Shown here in pieces: positions 1-12,600 of a stretch of 64,000 bases of DNA. This DNA comes from Centrapalus pauciflorus (lineage: Eukaryota > Streptophyta > Magnoliopsida > Asterales > Asteraceae), in NCBI GenBank assembly GCA_020465985.1, contig JAANYP010000161.1:248001-312000 (forward strand). The letters run 5' to 3'. The stretch's first letter is position 1; each line of letters starts with the position of its first letter. A program made the position numbers and the translations under genes. The notes below the pieces were generated by a model. It made no database searches, was not told the DNA's origin, and saw nothing but the letters and a program-made list of their open reading frames with translations.

Positions 1-2
1 TC

Positions 3-1151
3 ATCGTTCTTGATGATTTAGACCAATTAAGCCAATTAGAGAAACTAGCAGGACAGCGCCAATGGTTTGGTTTAGGAAGTAGAATCATCATAACAACCAG
101 AGATGAGAATTTTCTAAGCCAAGCTAAAGTTGATGACAAATATGAAGCCAGAGAGTTGAATGACCATGATTCTATGAAGCTCTTTAGCTGGCATGCGTTC
201 CAAAAACCGAATCCTTTGGAGATCCATCAGAATCATGCAAAGGACATTGTATATTATACTAGAGGTCTACCATTAGCCCTTGAGGTTTTAGGTGCTTATT
301 TGTTTGGACAAGCCACAAAAGAACTATGGGTTAGTACTCTAGAAAAACTTAGGAAAATTCCACCTAACCAGGTATTGAAAAAGCTTAAAATAAGCTTTGA
401 TACACTTGATCATACGGTAAAGGATATTTTCCTTGATATATCATGTTTCTTCATTGGAATGGACAAAGATTACGCGACTGATATATTTGATGGTTGTGGT
501 TTCTTCCCTGGGGTTGGGATTAATATCTTGATTTAACGATGTTTACTAAGGATAGGTCCTGGCAACAAGCTTAGAATGCACGATCTAGTGCGGGACATGG
601 GAAGGGAAGTTGTCCGAGAAAAATTTCCTTGTGATCCAGGGAACCGTAGCCGACTTTGGTTTCATGAAGATGGATCTGATGTTCTATCAAAAGAAGAGGT
701 AAGAATTAACAATTTGCATATTTTCTATTTACTATTTCTAAAAATTTTTGAAGTTCTGAAATGGTTGGTTTCATTGCAATACGATCGACTTGTACCATCT
801 GGAAGACTAGAACTCCTCCCTCACTCCATCCTAAACTGGAATATATCCATATAGTTAGTTTATATTCTCAATTTTATCTTATAGGTTTCAAACGCAATTG
901 AAGGCGTTGTCCTGAACCTACCAAAGCCAATTCATCTGAGTACCAAAGCATTTGCAGTTATGCATAAATTAAGGTTGCTTCAAATCAACAACGTTCATCT
1001 CCATGGAAGCTTTGAAGGTTTATTCAAAGAGTTAAGGTGGCTTTGTTGGCATCACTGCCCGTTGGAATATTTACCATCAGATTTGCATCTTAGAAAACTA
1101 GTAGCTCTTGACATGCAGCAGAGTCATCTTAAAACATGGAATGGCATAAAG
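3..1151 (+). pseudogene. TIR-NBS-LRR disease-resistance gene, 3' part, broken
   Basis: This is the 3' half of a TNL immune-receptor gene; the TIR domain and P-loop lie left of the window. NB-ARC motifs run in order in one frame: kinase-2 (IVLDDLD, from base 3), RNBS-B (GSRIIITTRDE), GLPL (GLPLALEVLG, about 264-293), RNBS-D (FLDISCFF, about 429-458) and the MHD motif (MHDLV, from 576). Exon 1 ends at 698 (GAG|GTAAGA). A 186-bp phase-0 intron (699-884, GT..AG) leads to exon 2 (885-1151), which carries the pre-LRR region ending in LRW, YLPSDL and LVALDM, followed by a donor-like GTATAA. A TAA at 534-536 interrupts the frame between RNBS-D and MHD, and the reading frame is otherwise unbroken across it. 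No full LRR follows. Family proteins switch between ADP- and ATP-bound states in the cytoplasm or nucleus. I call it a pseudogene; a sequencing error at 534 is the alternative. Confidence 0.9.
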
Positions 1152-1260
1152 GTATAATATCCCCTACAACTTCTTTCCATATTATTTTTTTTCCTATTCA
1201 CCCTGCCTCACATTGATATTGAATATGAATACCAATTCATGTTTCTTGATACTTTTGGGC

Positions 1261-1306
1261 AGTTCGTTACAAACTTGAAGAGCCTAAATCTCAGCATGAT
1301 TAATTG
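1261..1306 (+). pseudogene. LRR exon remnant of the TNL gene
   Basis: An acceptor-like TTTTGGGCAG is followed by a short open stretch reading roughly FVTNLKSLNLS, a typical leucine-rich-repeat beta-strand phrase (LKSLNLS). It then runs into TGA. It sits 109 bp after the donor-like end of the previous exon, as the next TNL exon would. I infer a decayed first LRR exon. The rest of the LRR domain is not found downstream, so the gene lost its ligand-sensing region. Confidence 0.5.
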
Positions 1307-3681
1307 ATCTAATTGTTGGTTTTTAACATAAGTTTTAGTAAGTTGTTCTGGTGTGGTAAGTAGCAACAGTTTCTCACAGTCGCACTATTGTTCGATAAGT
1401 GAGATAATATCCAAATCATGGTATAGTATTTGTTTAAAAAATAATCTGCATTGTAGGTAATCGTTATTAAGCTGAATAAAAACTATGGACCTGATAAGTA
1501 GCCATAAGTCGCTGTCTCCATTGACCACCATCAAAGGATGAGAGTGAAAGATGAATCGATATTATGTATAAATTACAATGCTTAATTCACATAATTACCT
1601 ACTCAAAATTGGTAATTAGATCAATTAATCATTTAAAAACAAAAATCATTTTTAACTTACTGAAACAATAAAACTTATGTAGCTTATTTGAGTATGATTA
1701 TTTGATTACTCTTCTTTGTTTAATATAGAAGGAATTGAGATTTCTTAATGTTGATTTCCATAATTAAAACTCTTACTAATTATTGTTCTTGTAAGTAAAT
1801 GGAATTGTGAGTTTTTTTAAACATCCTTCCACTGTGTGATGTTTGTATTACGGTATTACCCTAACTAATACATAAAAATGTCATGGTTATTTTATTAGCC
1901 AAATGTCAAAGTCATTTCTATATATTATATTGCTTCTGTTCAATGTTAATCGGTTTTTCATTTATTGCCATTTAGGACTTGCTTTATACTTTTATAGTAA
2001 TAAAAGGTAGAGTTTTAATCGATTTGTTTTACTACCCTTGTAGCACTCTTCTCTTTTTCTGTCACAATTATGCTCTTCAATAGTTCCTCTTTTATGTTAA
2101 TTTTCAAATCGTTTTCAATTTGTCTGATTAATTTACATGAAATTTTCATATTTGAAATAGTTGAATTGGTTTGTAAATCTGGTTTGATTTGATTTTGTAG
2201 TAAAAATCCATTTTGTGGGCTTTGAGTAATGCTTATTGTCCTTGAGATTGTTAGTAAAGCCATAAATCATGGTGGCTATTCGGAATGCTGATGGTTACAA
2301 TTAATTGAGGATCAAAGTATCAAACTGAAGAGGCCATCAACTACTTTTATAAGGGTTCTTTAAAAGTGCCATACCGTATACATCCTTCTGTATATGTAGA
2401 AGTTAAAGCTTCTTTCTTGTAATTGTTTTCCTTAGGATTTCTATTGTTTCATGACATTAAACTGGTTAGAGATTATTGTTTATGCTTGAGAATCTTTTTT
2501 TTATTATTTAAATTTAGATAGCAACCAAAAACAAACACCAACTCACTACCACTTTGTTCAATAGATAGGAAGAATTTTGGATGGTAGGTTTTGGTTGCTG
2601 CTTAATTGCTATGTTTTGGTTTCTCTATTTATATGTGACAAAAATAATGCATCAAGAATGTACTTTTATCATGGTTTTAATTAGGTGTTTTCATTTGTGG
2701 AAGTTGGGTCAATAGATAGTCACAATGTGTTACAGAGTTATTTCAATCATTCAGGTTTTGATGAAACGACACCGGTGGCAGGGGGAGAGAAGTTGCATTC
2801 GTTTAACTTTTTTATTCCCCTTATTTGGCTAATATTTTTCATGAAATTTTCTCATAAAATTGAATGTTAGGACTTGAAGAATTGCAATCAAAATTAGAAA
2901 ATAACAAACACAACATTCTAATTGTCAAAAATGTTATTTGATTTCTTGGACGATTATGTTATCCTCCCTTTTTCTGTTTATATAACCATCCAACAGTCTC
3001 AAGGAAGCAAGGCCATCACCCACCCCTGTATTCATGCACATTTACTTCATATGTTGGAAAATTTAAATTTTGGATTCTCATGGAATCCAAACACATAGGT
3101 AAAGATTCCCTAAGTTCTCTACACAAAAAAAATGGAAGCAGCTTGCGTTGGGCAACGATGCGGATGATGAGAAGCAAGATCTTCGTTAACCAGAGATCAT
3201 GAAAAGCTTAACAATAAACTCAGGTATTCAATCATGACATGTTAAAAAGTGCACATTATCTCTTTTATTTTATTAAGATCGCAAGTCAGATTTGTGATTT
3301 TTAGTTGTGGGTGTATTTGATTCGGTATATGAATTTTAATTTTCACAAAAAATGGATGGTTGAAATTTCAAAAGTATCCACATTAGAACTTTAGAGATTA
3401 ACATTTTGACATTGGTTTTGTTAAATATTAATTGGAGATATGTTTGGTTTTCGTTTAGTTTTATCAAGATATGCTTTGAACAAAGGTTTTTATGGAAGTG
3501 GATGCAACTTTAAGCTGCATTTTCTGAGCTTTTTTTCTCTCCTTGATTTGAAGTTAAAATGAGAATCAAACATATTGTAAATTTTAGGGTTTGTATATTA
3601 CAAATTTGACATATTATTTTAATGATGGTGAGATTTTTTAAATTTGCAGGTTGATATATGGTAACGATAATAAACTCAAAC
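1307..3681. other. AT-rich intergenic DNA, no recognised gene
   Basis: About 2.4 kb of AT-rich sequence. Short open frames exist (for example 2015-2263 on the minus strand and 2685-2870 on the plus strand), but they lack recognisable motifs and coding character. I see no LTR, terminal inverted repeat or RNA gene here. Confidence 0.6.
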
Positions 3682-5691
3682 ATTGAGCTTTGTTCATCAA
3701 ATTCCTTTATTTTGGTTTGGATCTCAATGTTATTCCCTTAGCTATATGATTGATTTATTATTATTATTATTCAACTGTACATTTATCATAGTTATGGCTA
3801 CTAATTGTGGTATTGTTGCAAGTTTGCGGTAATTATGTGTCCTTGAAGCTGCTTCATTAGGGTTGCTATGACTACTAAATATATTATTTTAATCAATGTT
3901 AGTCATCTAAAGAGGTAACTTAATAATTTTGTTGTTGCATTTAATCTCTCTAGGATTGGACAACAACATGGCTTTATTTTATGTATATTTTGGAGCTCAT
4001 ATTTAACTACTTAATGGGGGGCTACCAGTGCGTCTATATGGGTACCATCTTTTAGTTTGTCTATGCCTCTACGGAAAATTCCCACCTCATACCACCAATC
4101 TAGAGTCTTAATCTATTTTAATTGCATGTCTATTGTACTCTTCCTAAAAATAACTTCATCCGCCATGAAATATGTTCATTTTATTTATTAATTTTTTTCT
4201 TTGATAAATTGCAGATTATGAATTGGGGAAACACGAAAAATAGGAAAGGTGAGCATATCATGGTTAAATGAATAACTTCTACGGTTAGTGAACCCCACTT
4301 CTATTCAACATCTTTTTGTTTTGTTCTCTATCATCTGCTTAACAATGTTCATGGTGATTTTTTCTATGATGTAGTCTATAATTGTGTTACGGTCTTTCAA
4401 TCGACCAAACGATAGAGATGAGTTTATGTTTGAACTTAATTTATCAAAATTCTTCTTTTTTTGGGTTAAAGGAAATCGATGTTTTGTTCTTTATTTTTGG
4501 TCCATGTATGGATGTTGCCAGAAAATTTTGATTTGGCATCTATTATTATAATTACATATTTACATGCTCGATTGAACATTGTGTATCATGCCAACTCTGA
4601 TCTTTCTTTGTTTAGAATTCATTTTAAGGATATAATTGGGGCCGGAAAATGAATCGACATCTCGATGTGATACAACCTTTTCTATTTTAGTTGGAAAGAA
4701 CGTCGAAGTCCGCCCAAACCGTCCAATGAAGAATAAGAGGAGAGCAAAGCGCCAATGGCGCGAACGTTGATCCTACAATCCATGTACGTGATAGTATTTA
4801 TCATTTAAATAATTTAATAAAATTTAACTCATAAATAAGCACCATAAGTAATGGCTCCTACTAAACTTTTCTTTATTTTGTAAATGGAAATTGTTGATGT
4901 ATGGAAGATACTCTTGAACACTTTATGTATAAATATGTTGTTGCCTAGAAATAAGCTTGTGTGGTTTGATTAATTATATATGGTAGGAAGTGGAGTTTTG
5001 CATGCAGTTTTGTAGCAAAAGTTCTAAAAACAATTATGTGCAGGTGCATCTCACTAATTGAGACAAAATAATTAGAAAACAGGAGCATAAGGGATAATGA
5101 GGCGATGCACGACAACATTCATATTGAGGTAAAATAATGAATACTGTATTGTAATTTTGAATATGAAATGGATCAAGACTGCCATGAGCACAAGTAGGTG
5201 ACTGAAATGTTGAATTTCTGTTACTATCATTTTCTTTCACATAAATGGTTTAACCATTGAAGTAAAGTTTTACTCGAAGTATGCATAGGAGACTTTTTGT
5301 CGTTTTGAGACAAGTATTGTTACTCACGTCTATATTTCTTGGGTTGATTTTGACTTAAACTATAGAGTCATGACTGTTGTTAATGCTTGGGTTGATAAGG
5401 ACAATGATATGCAATTAAAGTATTGATGCTTTTAAGATGAAGGTTAAGGATGATCAACTGTAGCTACTATAAAGAACAGTTGGTAGAGTAAATGTAACAT
5501 GCCACATACATATTATGATCAAAACAAGTAAGTGTATTAAAGGGGTCATTTATCATATGTGTACTACCTTTATATTCCGTACGGATTCAGTAAGGTATAT
5601 GGGGACATTGGTCAGCTCTTTAGTGTTGGACTCAAATCCTTCATGTTTGGAACAATTGTAAGATCTTTGGTTGATATACAGTAAGTTCCCT
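3682..5691. repeat. 2-kb tandem direct duplication, copy 1
   Basis: The segment starting ATTGAGCTTTGTTCATCAAA and ending GATATACAGTAAGTTCC recurs immediately downstream at 5692-7681 with a few percent substitutions and small indels. No long ORF is present. Several short stretches are bounded by good splice consensus, such as TATGTGCAG before 5044 and a GTAAAA donor after ATTGAG near 5128, and TAAATTGCAG near 4214 followed by GAAAGGTGAG near 4252. I infer an old captured gene fragment or non-coding transcript unit, but cannot name it. Confidence 0.85.
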
Positions 5692-7681
5692 ATTGAGCTT
5701 TGTTCATCAAATTCTTTTATTTTGGTTTGGATCTCAATGTTATTTCCTTAGCTATATAATTGATTTTTTTTATTCTTCAACTGTACATTTATCATAGTTA
5801 TGGCTACTAATTGTGGTATTGTTGCAAGTTTGCGGTAATTATGTGTCCTTGAATCTGCTTCATTAGGGTTGCTATGACAACTAAATATTTTATTTTAGTC
5901 AATGTTAGTCATCTAAAGAGCTAACTTAATAATTTTGTTGTTGCATTTAATCTTGGACAAAAACATGGCTTTATTTTATGTATATTTTGGAGCTCATTTA
6001 TAACTACTTAATGGGGGGCTAACAGTGGGTCTATATAGGTACCATCTTTTAGTTTGTCTATGCCTCTACGGAAAATTCCCACTTGATACCACCAATAAAG
6101 AGTCTTAGTCTATTTTAATTTGCATGTCTATTGTACTCATCCTAAAAATAACTTCATCAGCCATGAAACATGTTTATTTTATTTATTTTTTCTTTGATAA
6201 ATTGCAGATTAGGAATTGGGGAAAGACGAAAAATAGGAAAGGTGAACATATCATCGTTAAATGAATAACTTCTAAGGTTAGTCAACCCCACTTCTATTCA
6301 ACATCTTTTTGTTTTGTTCTCTATGTTCTCCTTAACCATGTTCATGGTGATTTTTTTATTGATGTAATCTATAATTGTGTTACGGTCTTTCAATCGACCA
6401 AACGATAGAGATGAGTTTATGTGTGAACTTAATTTATCAAAATTCTTCTTTTTTTGGGTTAAAGGAAATCGATATTTTGTTCTTTTTTTTTTGTCCATGT
6501 ATGGATGTTGCCAGAGAATTTTGTTTTTGCATCTATTATTATAATTACATATTTACATGCTCGATTGAACATTGTGTATCATGCCAACTCTGATCTTTCT
6601 TTGTTTAGAATTCATTTTAAGGATATAATTGGGGGCGGAGAACGAATCGACATCTCGATGTGATACAACCCTTTCTATTTTAGTTGGGAAAGAACGGTGA
6701 AGTCCATCCGAACCGTCCAATGAAGAATAAGAGGAGAGCAAAGCGCCAATGGCGCGAACGTTGATCCTACAATCCATGTACGTATTGGTATTTATCATAT
6801 TAAATAATTTAATAAAATTTAACTCATAAATAAGCACCATAAGTAATGGCTCCTACTAAACTTTTCTTTATTTTGTAAATGGAAAATATTGATGTATGAA
6901 AAATACTCTTGAACACTTGATGTATAAATATGTTGTTGCCTAGAAATAATCTTGTATGGTTTGATTAATTATGGTAAGAAGTGCAGTTTTGCATGCAGTT
7001 TTGAAGCAAAAGTTCTAAAAAAATTTTATGTGCAGGTGCATCTCACTAATTGAGACAAAATAATTAGAAAACAGGAGCATAAGGGATAATGAGGCGATGC
7101 ACGACAACATTCATATTGAGGTAAAATAATGAATACTACATTGTAATTTTGATTATGAAATGGGTCAAGATTGCCATGAGCACAAGTAGGTGACTGAAAT
7201 GTTGAATTTCTATTAGTATCATTTTCTTTCATATAAAATGGTTTAACCATTGGAGTAAAGTTACTCGAAGTATGCATAGGAGACTTTTTGTCGTTTTGAG
7301 ACAAGTATTGTTACCTGCGTTTATATTTCTTGGGTTGATTTTGACTTAAACTATAGAATCATGACTGTTGTTAATGCTTGGGTTGATAAGGAGAATGATA
7401 TGCAATTAAAGTATTGATGCTTTTAAGATGGAGGTTAAGGATTATCAACTGTAGCTACTATAATGAACAGTTGGTAGAGTAAATGTAACAAGCCACATAC
7501 ATATTATGATCAGAACAAGTAAGTGTATTAAAGGGGCCATTTGTCATATGTGTACTACCTTCATATTCCATAGGGATTCAGTATGGTATATGGGGACATT
7601 GGTCAGCTCTTTATTGTTGGACTCAAATCTTTTATTTTGGAACAATTGTAAGATCTTTGGTTGATATACAGTAAGTTCTCT
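5692..7681. repeat. 2-kb tandem direct duplication, copy 2
   Basis: Second head-to-tail copy of 3682-5691, abutting it with no spacer. The exon-like pieces are kept: the acceptor TATGTGCAG near 7035 and the donor GAGGTAAAA near 7120 have counterparts in copy 1. Differences are scattered substitutions and short indels, as expected for an old duplication under little constraint. Confidence 0.85.
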
Positions 7682-8146
7682 ATTTCTTTTCCCCATTACT
7701 ATCTAACCAACAAATAGCAATATTTGTATGTTTAATTAGTGGTCGGATAAGTGATTCGATTTGATTGGTTACATTTTGACCTGCAACACCAACATTTAAA
7801 CTCAACATTAAATATTAATGGTTGGTCGTATATTGGGAAAAATTGTGACTTTCATGTTTTTCTCCAGCTTATTGATACACCTAACGATGCATCCTTTATT
7901 ATCATTAGGTCTCTGTGATTAACATTGGGTTGCTATAAAATAACTTCAATTTGGGGATATTTGGACGTGACTATATGATATTGACCAATACAAATTACTA
8001 CTCAATACTTGTATCGGTAGAGATTTGTTATCAACATGATTAAATGATAAAAATATTGAGTATTATTTATGATTCTTTCTTTAAAATTTTATCATATATT
8101 AATTATTCAAAAAAACATCATGTGCACCGCACGGGTATTACACTAG
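7682..8146 (+). mobile_element. Helitron-like 3' terminus
   Basis: The stretch ends GCACGGGTATTACACTAG, directly followed by T. Helitrons end in CTRR (here CTAG, 8143-8146), insert between A and T, and carry a short hairpin a few bases inside the 3' end. Here GTGC (8122-8125) pairs with GCAC (8129-8132) around the loop ACC, leaving 14 nt to the end. I could not find a convincing 5' TC terminus, so the left edge is arbitrary; the tandem duplication upstream may be cargo. The match is short and could be chance. Confidence 0.45.
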
Positions 8147-8179
8147 TTAGAAATATGAGAAGCATCATTGGTTCGATGG

Positions 8180-8534
8180 TGTTAGATATTATATTTCGAT
8201 CTTGTGGATTTATTTTGTAATAATTATTTGTAGAATATTTAGTCTTGTAATTTATTTCCAAGTTATTTTAAGTGTATGAAAAGTTCAAGGGGGCAAAGTG
8301 TCATTCCTTGAAACTTAATTAAATGAGCCTACAACTAGGCTCCTAGGGTTTTGTATCCATACGGTTGACATTTTGGAAAGAATTGAATATTCAAGTTTGT
8401 CCAGCCGCCGCATATTCTCTCAACATTCTCATTGTCTCTTCTTTAATCATTTCATAATTATTGAGTGCAAATTCTGATTGTGAGTGTTTATTGAACATTA
8501 AAGTGCTGATATTATCTGGGAATCAATAACAACA
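8180..8534 (+). repeat. 5' LTR of copia element B1
   Basis: Starts TGTTAGATATT and ends AACAACA (TG..CA), 355 bp, and is followed two bases later by a primer-binding site. The same start word and a similar sequence end B2 at 55758-56103 on the other strand, which supports the boundary. No matching 3' LTR exists in the window, so no target-site duplication can be checked. Confidence 0.75.
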
Positions 8535-8536
8535 AT

Positions 8537-8548
8537 TGGTATGAAAGC
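8537..8548 (+). other. Primer-binding site of B1 (initiator tRNA-Met type)
   Basis: TGGTATGAAAGC lies two bases after the LTR. The plant copia consensus, complementary to the 3' end of initiator tRNA-Met, is TGGTATCAGAGC, so this copy has two mismatches. It fixes the LTR end and the plus orientation. Confidence 0.7.
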
Positions 8549-9674
8549 ACATCAAGGTGGATTTAAACTGAAAAAATCAGATTCTGCTGTTGTTCAAGCT
8601 GTTCTTCGAAGTTTTCTTCAAAAAACCGCCGGTTTGATCTTTATTTTCTCAAATATTTTGCTTTTTATGTGTTGTTCTTTTCATATAATCATCTATTATC
8701 ATTCCCTACTGATTTAGAGCTTCTCAGGTTCAATATTAACATTATATTGTTCATCTAATCGGTTGTTTAAAATCTTGAAAAACATGGGTTTTCTATCTAT
8801 TTTGGTCCAATTTTAAAGATTTTTTTAAGTGTTTTGGTATATTTTAAAGGCTAAAAAGTATTTAAAATAATTTTCCAATCATTTAGAAACAATTTTTAGG
8901 CCAAAAATCTGCTAGTTTTAAGTGTAGACATATTTCTAAAATTTCATATCTGCTGAAATTCGGACTAGTACTGTAGCTCTTCGGACCGTATTTCGGACCA
9001 ATTTGGACCTCAATCCGGATCTTTTCGGATCATACTTCGGTCCATTTCGAACCATCCTTAGGTGACCTTCGGACCATTTTTTTGCCCATTTCGGACCCCA
9101 CTTCGGTCCCATCCGAACTTCGGACCTTTCGAAGTTCAGATCAGGCAACTCTAAAACACTTAGTTTATCTTGTGCTTTAATTGGTAGTTTCATTTTGGTT
9201 CATCCGAATCTGGACCATATCCGAATTTGGTGTTCCCTTCTTGAAATTTTCCCAAGTGTTCATCCGGACTCAGTGCTGTACATCCGAACTCGGACCACCC
9301 AAATTCTGTCTTCGGTTTTTGGTCCATCCGAATTCAGATTCCAGCCATTTTTCACTGTTCATCCGAATTCGACCATCTGAATTTGGTTCATCCATCCATT
9401 GGTCAACAAAGTCTTGGTCCATCCGAAAGTACTGTTCACCCAAATTCAGTCCCTGTCTGAACCCATTGTTCACCCGAATTCGGTTCTATCCGAAGTCAAT
9501 ACTTGATCTGAATTAGTACCATCCGAAGTACTATTCAATCGCAGTTCAGTCAATCCGATTCAATTTTCCACCTTCAAGATCTCATTCTTCTATGTCAGCA
9601 CCCCATATCATGTCTTGTGAAGCACCATATATCATTCTTCTATATCAGCACCCTATATCAGTCAATCCTATATC
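8549..9674 (+). other. B1 leader with dense CCGAA/TTCGG words
   Basis: Untranslated leader between PBS and gag. From about 8960 to 9560 it is packed with short words such as CATCCGAATTCGG and TTCGGACC in both orientations, without fixed spacing. Open frames at 9181-9516 and 8936-9193 are by-products of this composition. Just before gag a phrase of about 60 bp (CATTCTTCTAT..ATATCATGTCT) is present twice, imperfectly. Confidence 0.7.
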
Positions 9675-12600
9675 ATGTCTCGTGAAGCTCTTGTCCTCGG
9701 ATCTGAGAACACACCACGTGTTCTGTATCCCGATGAGTATGAGCAGTGGAAGTCTTGATTCCTAAAGTTTGTCGGTATGCAACCAAATGGCAACCTTATA
9801 CTCCAATCCATTTCTGAGGGCCCACTTATCTACTATCAGGAAATACCTGCTAGACCCAAGGCTGACCCCCGTGTTCTCGCATCAAAAGTTGAAAGAGAAG
9901 CTGCAAATGATGCAGAGCGAGACAGGCAGCTGAACATCTGAGCTACCAAGCCCTACCCACTGATATATTAGTCGGAGTAGACAGCAAAATGCCTGCTAAG
10001 GAGATGTGGGATGAGTTAGAAGTTCAAATGCTGGGGGCAGACTTAGATGACCGTGCAAAAATTGAGGAGGCAAAGGCCAAATTTACTGAATTCAGGGACA
10101 AAGACGGGGAGTCGCTGCAGACCACATTTACTAGACTCTGTGCAGTTTTGAATGAGCTGAACAAACTGCACATCAAGAAGGACAAGGATGACATAAACAT
10201 CCAGTTCTTTGCAGCCTTAGCCCCCGGGTGGCAAATTCCATGCCGAGCCACACGACGAGTGTTGAACATTCCCGGAGTATCTATCAATGTGGTGTTTAAG
10301 GAACTGAAAAAGAATCAGGGTGACGTCGACCATCAGTAGCAGATGGCCATTCAACTCGCATCCTTGTTACTAGCTACCAACACGGGCATGAAACCCACTG
10401 ATTCTCTGGCCTTGATCTCAAACAAGAACATTCCCACAGCATCTTATGCTCAAGGTTCCTCTTCATCCCAGTGCCGATACGCTTCTACTCCGCATGAGAT
10501 AATAGATGAGGAAGAAGCGGCGATTCCGAAACAGATAGCCTTATGGACTAATCGTCTCCAACAACGACCTTTATCCAATAAGACTAACAATCGGCTCCGC
10601 TTCGACACCGGTCCGCGGAGGTAATCGGATGACAGGAGGGATGATCGCAAGGATGATTATTGTAGGGACGACTCTCGCAGGGATGATTGAGATGACCGCA
10701 AATACGACGATAGACGCGACTATCAGGATGACCGCCGTTATGAAAGGCAAGACGATAGGTGAGATGATCGTAGGGATGATCGACGCGACTATGATCGAAG
10801 GGATGATCGTCGTGACGAACGAAGGGATGGTCGGCGAGGCGATCGAAGAGACTATGATCGTCGGGATAATCGGAGAGATGATAGTAGGGAACCTCGCCGT
10901 GCCAACAAGAGGCCGATGGAGAGGAGAGATGAGAGGCTGAGAGCCGAAGAGCCGAAAGGAGCCGAAGAACGTCTCTGCTATAAGTGCGGAAAACTAAGCC
11001 ACTTTGCTCGGGAGTGCAAGAACAAGTTTAACAGGGACGTCAGTTACTATGAGCGGAAGTTGGAAGTCGCCAACTAGCGAACAGATGCTATAGCTCTCGT
11101 TTCCCAGGAAGACTATTGGGATGCAGAGAATACTGATGACGAGGACGATAAAGGAAAGAATTGCTACATGGCTGATCTTCTGGGATTAGATAGTTATGCT
11201 ACTTCAACTGATTCTGACTCAGACATTGCTGCTGAGGGGGAGACAACGCTATATCCACCAGCATGTCTGGTGGCCAGATCCGACGATCCGGAATGTTCGT
11301 CATCAGATTCTGAGACACGAGAGGTACATTCCTTTTACATTCCAAAGCATGTAAATAATTTATCTATAAAGACTGAATGTAAATTGCACACACATATACT
11401 TGATTTAGAAGCTTGATTAAAAGCTGAAACAGAAAAGTTTGTGCAGGCTGAACATCTAGCCCAAACTTTAAAAGAGTCATCTGAATTATATCAATCAAAG
11501 TGATTAACTAATCATAATGTGATAAAACAGATGCTAATTGAAAAGGTAGATGTTCAGGATAGGAATAGGTACCTAGAATCTTGTATGGATAGGTTATCTA
11601 ATGAAAAGCTCTCATTAAAAGAGGAAATATATGTTCTTTCAAAACAATTAGAGACAGTAAGTATGGAAAATATAGAGAGCTTAAAAAAATACAAAATGAT
11701 AGAAGAAGAAAGAATAAGTTTGTACTCTCGAATAAAGACCCTTGATGATGCATTTTTAAAACGGGGTCAAACTGAACAAACTATTCATTTGAATCAGCCA
11801 AAAAAACTAGGTTTTACCATTCTAAACAAGGAATCGGTTTTAAAAATCCTAAATATTTGGAAAAGGCTCAAAGAGTTTTAACTTTGTTTTATGACATGAA
11901 TTACATGGGTGCTGGGGTTAAATATTTATTTTTTGAGTCATCAAAAGGAGTTTTAACCTAAGAGAATGAGAAACGCAATGAGAACAAGGAAAAAGAAATA
12001 TCTTTTAAATATGAAGAACTAAACGAGAGTTATCCTTCTAGAGTACCCACTCTAGAGGAAGACTTCTTGTCTAGTTATTCAGCAGCTGGAATGAAAGCAG
12101 AATCTCTGAAACCAATCCCTCACCATTACATTCCTACAAAAGTTCTTCAACATCAAATTAAAGTTTTAGAAGAGGAATTAAAGTCAAGTCAAAAGAAAGC
12201 TCTTGATTTTCAAGACGCTCTTCTTAAAAGTGAGGAAAAATTGGTAAATCAAAGTTTTCAACAATCTGTAGAATTAACTGTCTACAGAGAAAAATTTGAC
12301 ATGGTTTCTCAAACATTAAAAGATCATTTAAAAGAACCAAGAGTTTCTTGTACTACCAAAATCCCACTTGTGTCATCTAACAAAGGCAAGACTAAAATTG
12401 AAAATTCTTCTATTAGTTGTAAAGGTGAGTGCTCAAAATCTTTTAAAGCTGAGGTTTCGAAAAAGACTCATATTCAATCCAAGTCTTTTATGAAACCCAC
12501 TCACCAAGAAAAAGAAAAATCGTTAAAGTCTAAGCCTTCCATGCGTACTGACTCTCGTCGTTTTGTTACTACAGATCATGTAAGAAGAGTACCAAAAACT

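Noticed and set aside
1917..1935. Possible Helitron 5' end (TCTATATATTATATT)
   Set aside because: Preceded by T, not A, and no independent support; AT-rich DNA gives such words by chance.
2015..2870. Small genes at 2015-2263 (-) and 2685-2870 (+)
   Set aside because: No motifs, no splice or promoter context, AT-rich composition like the surrounding DNA.
9181..9516. Plus-strand open frame of 111 codons before B1 gag
   Set aside because: Made by the CATCCGAATTCGG word array in the leader; no motif and not kept in B2.
10629..10940. Open frame rich in Met, Ile and Gly repeats
   Set aside because: It is the out-of-phase reading of the Asp/Arg tract of B1 gag; the gag frame with the zinc knuckle is the real one.
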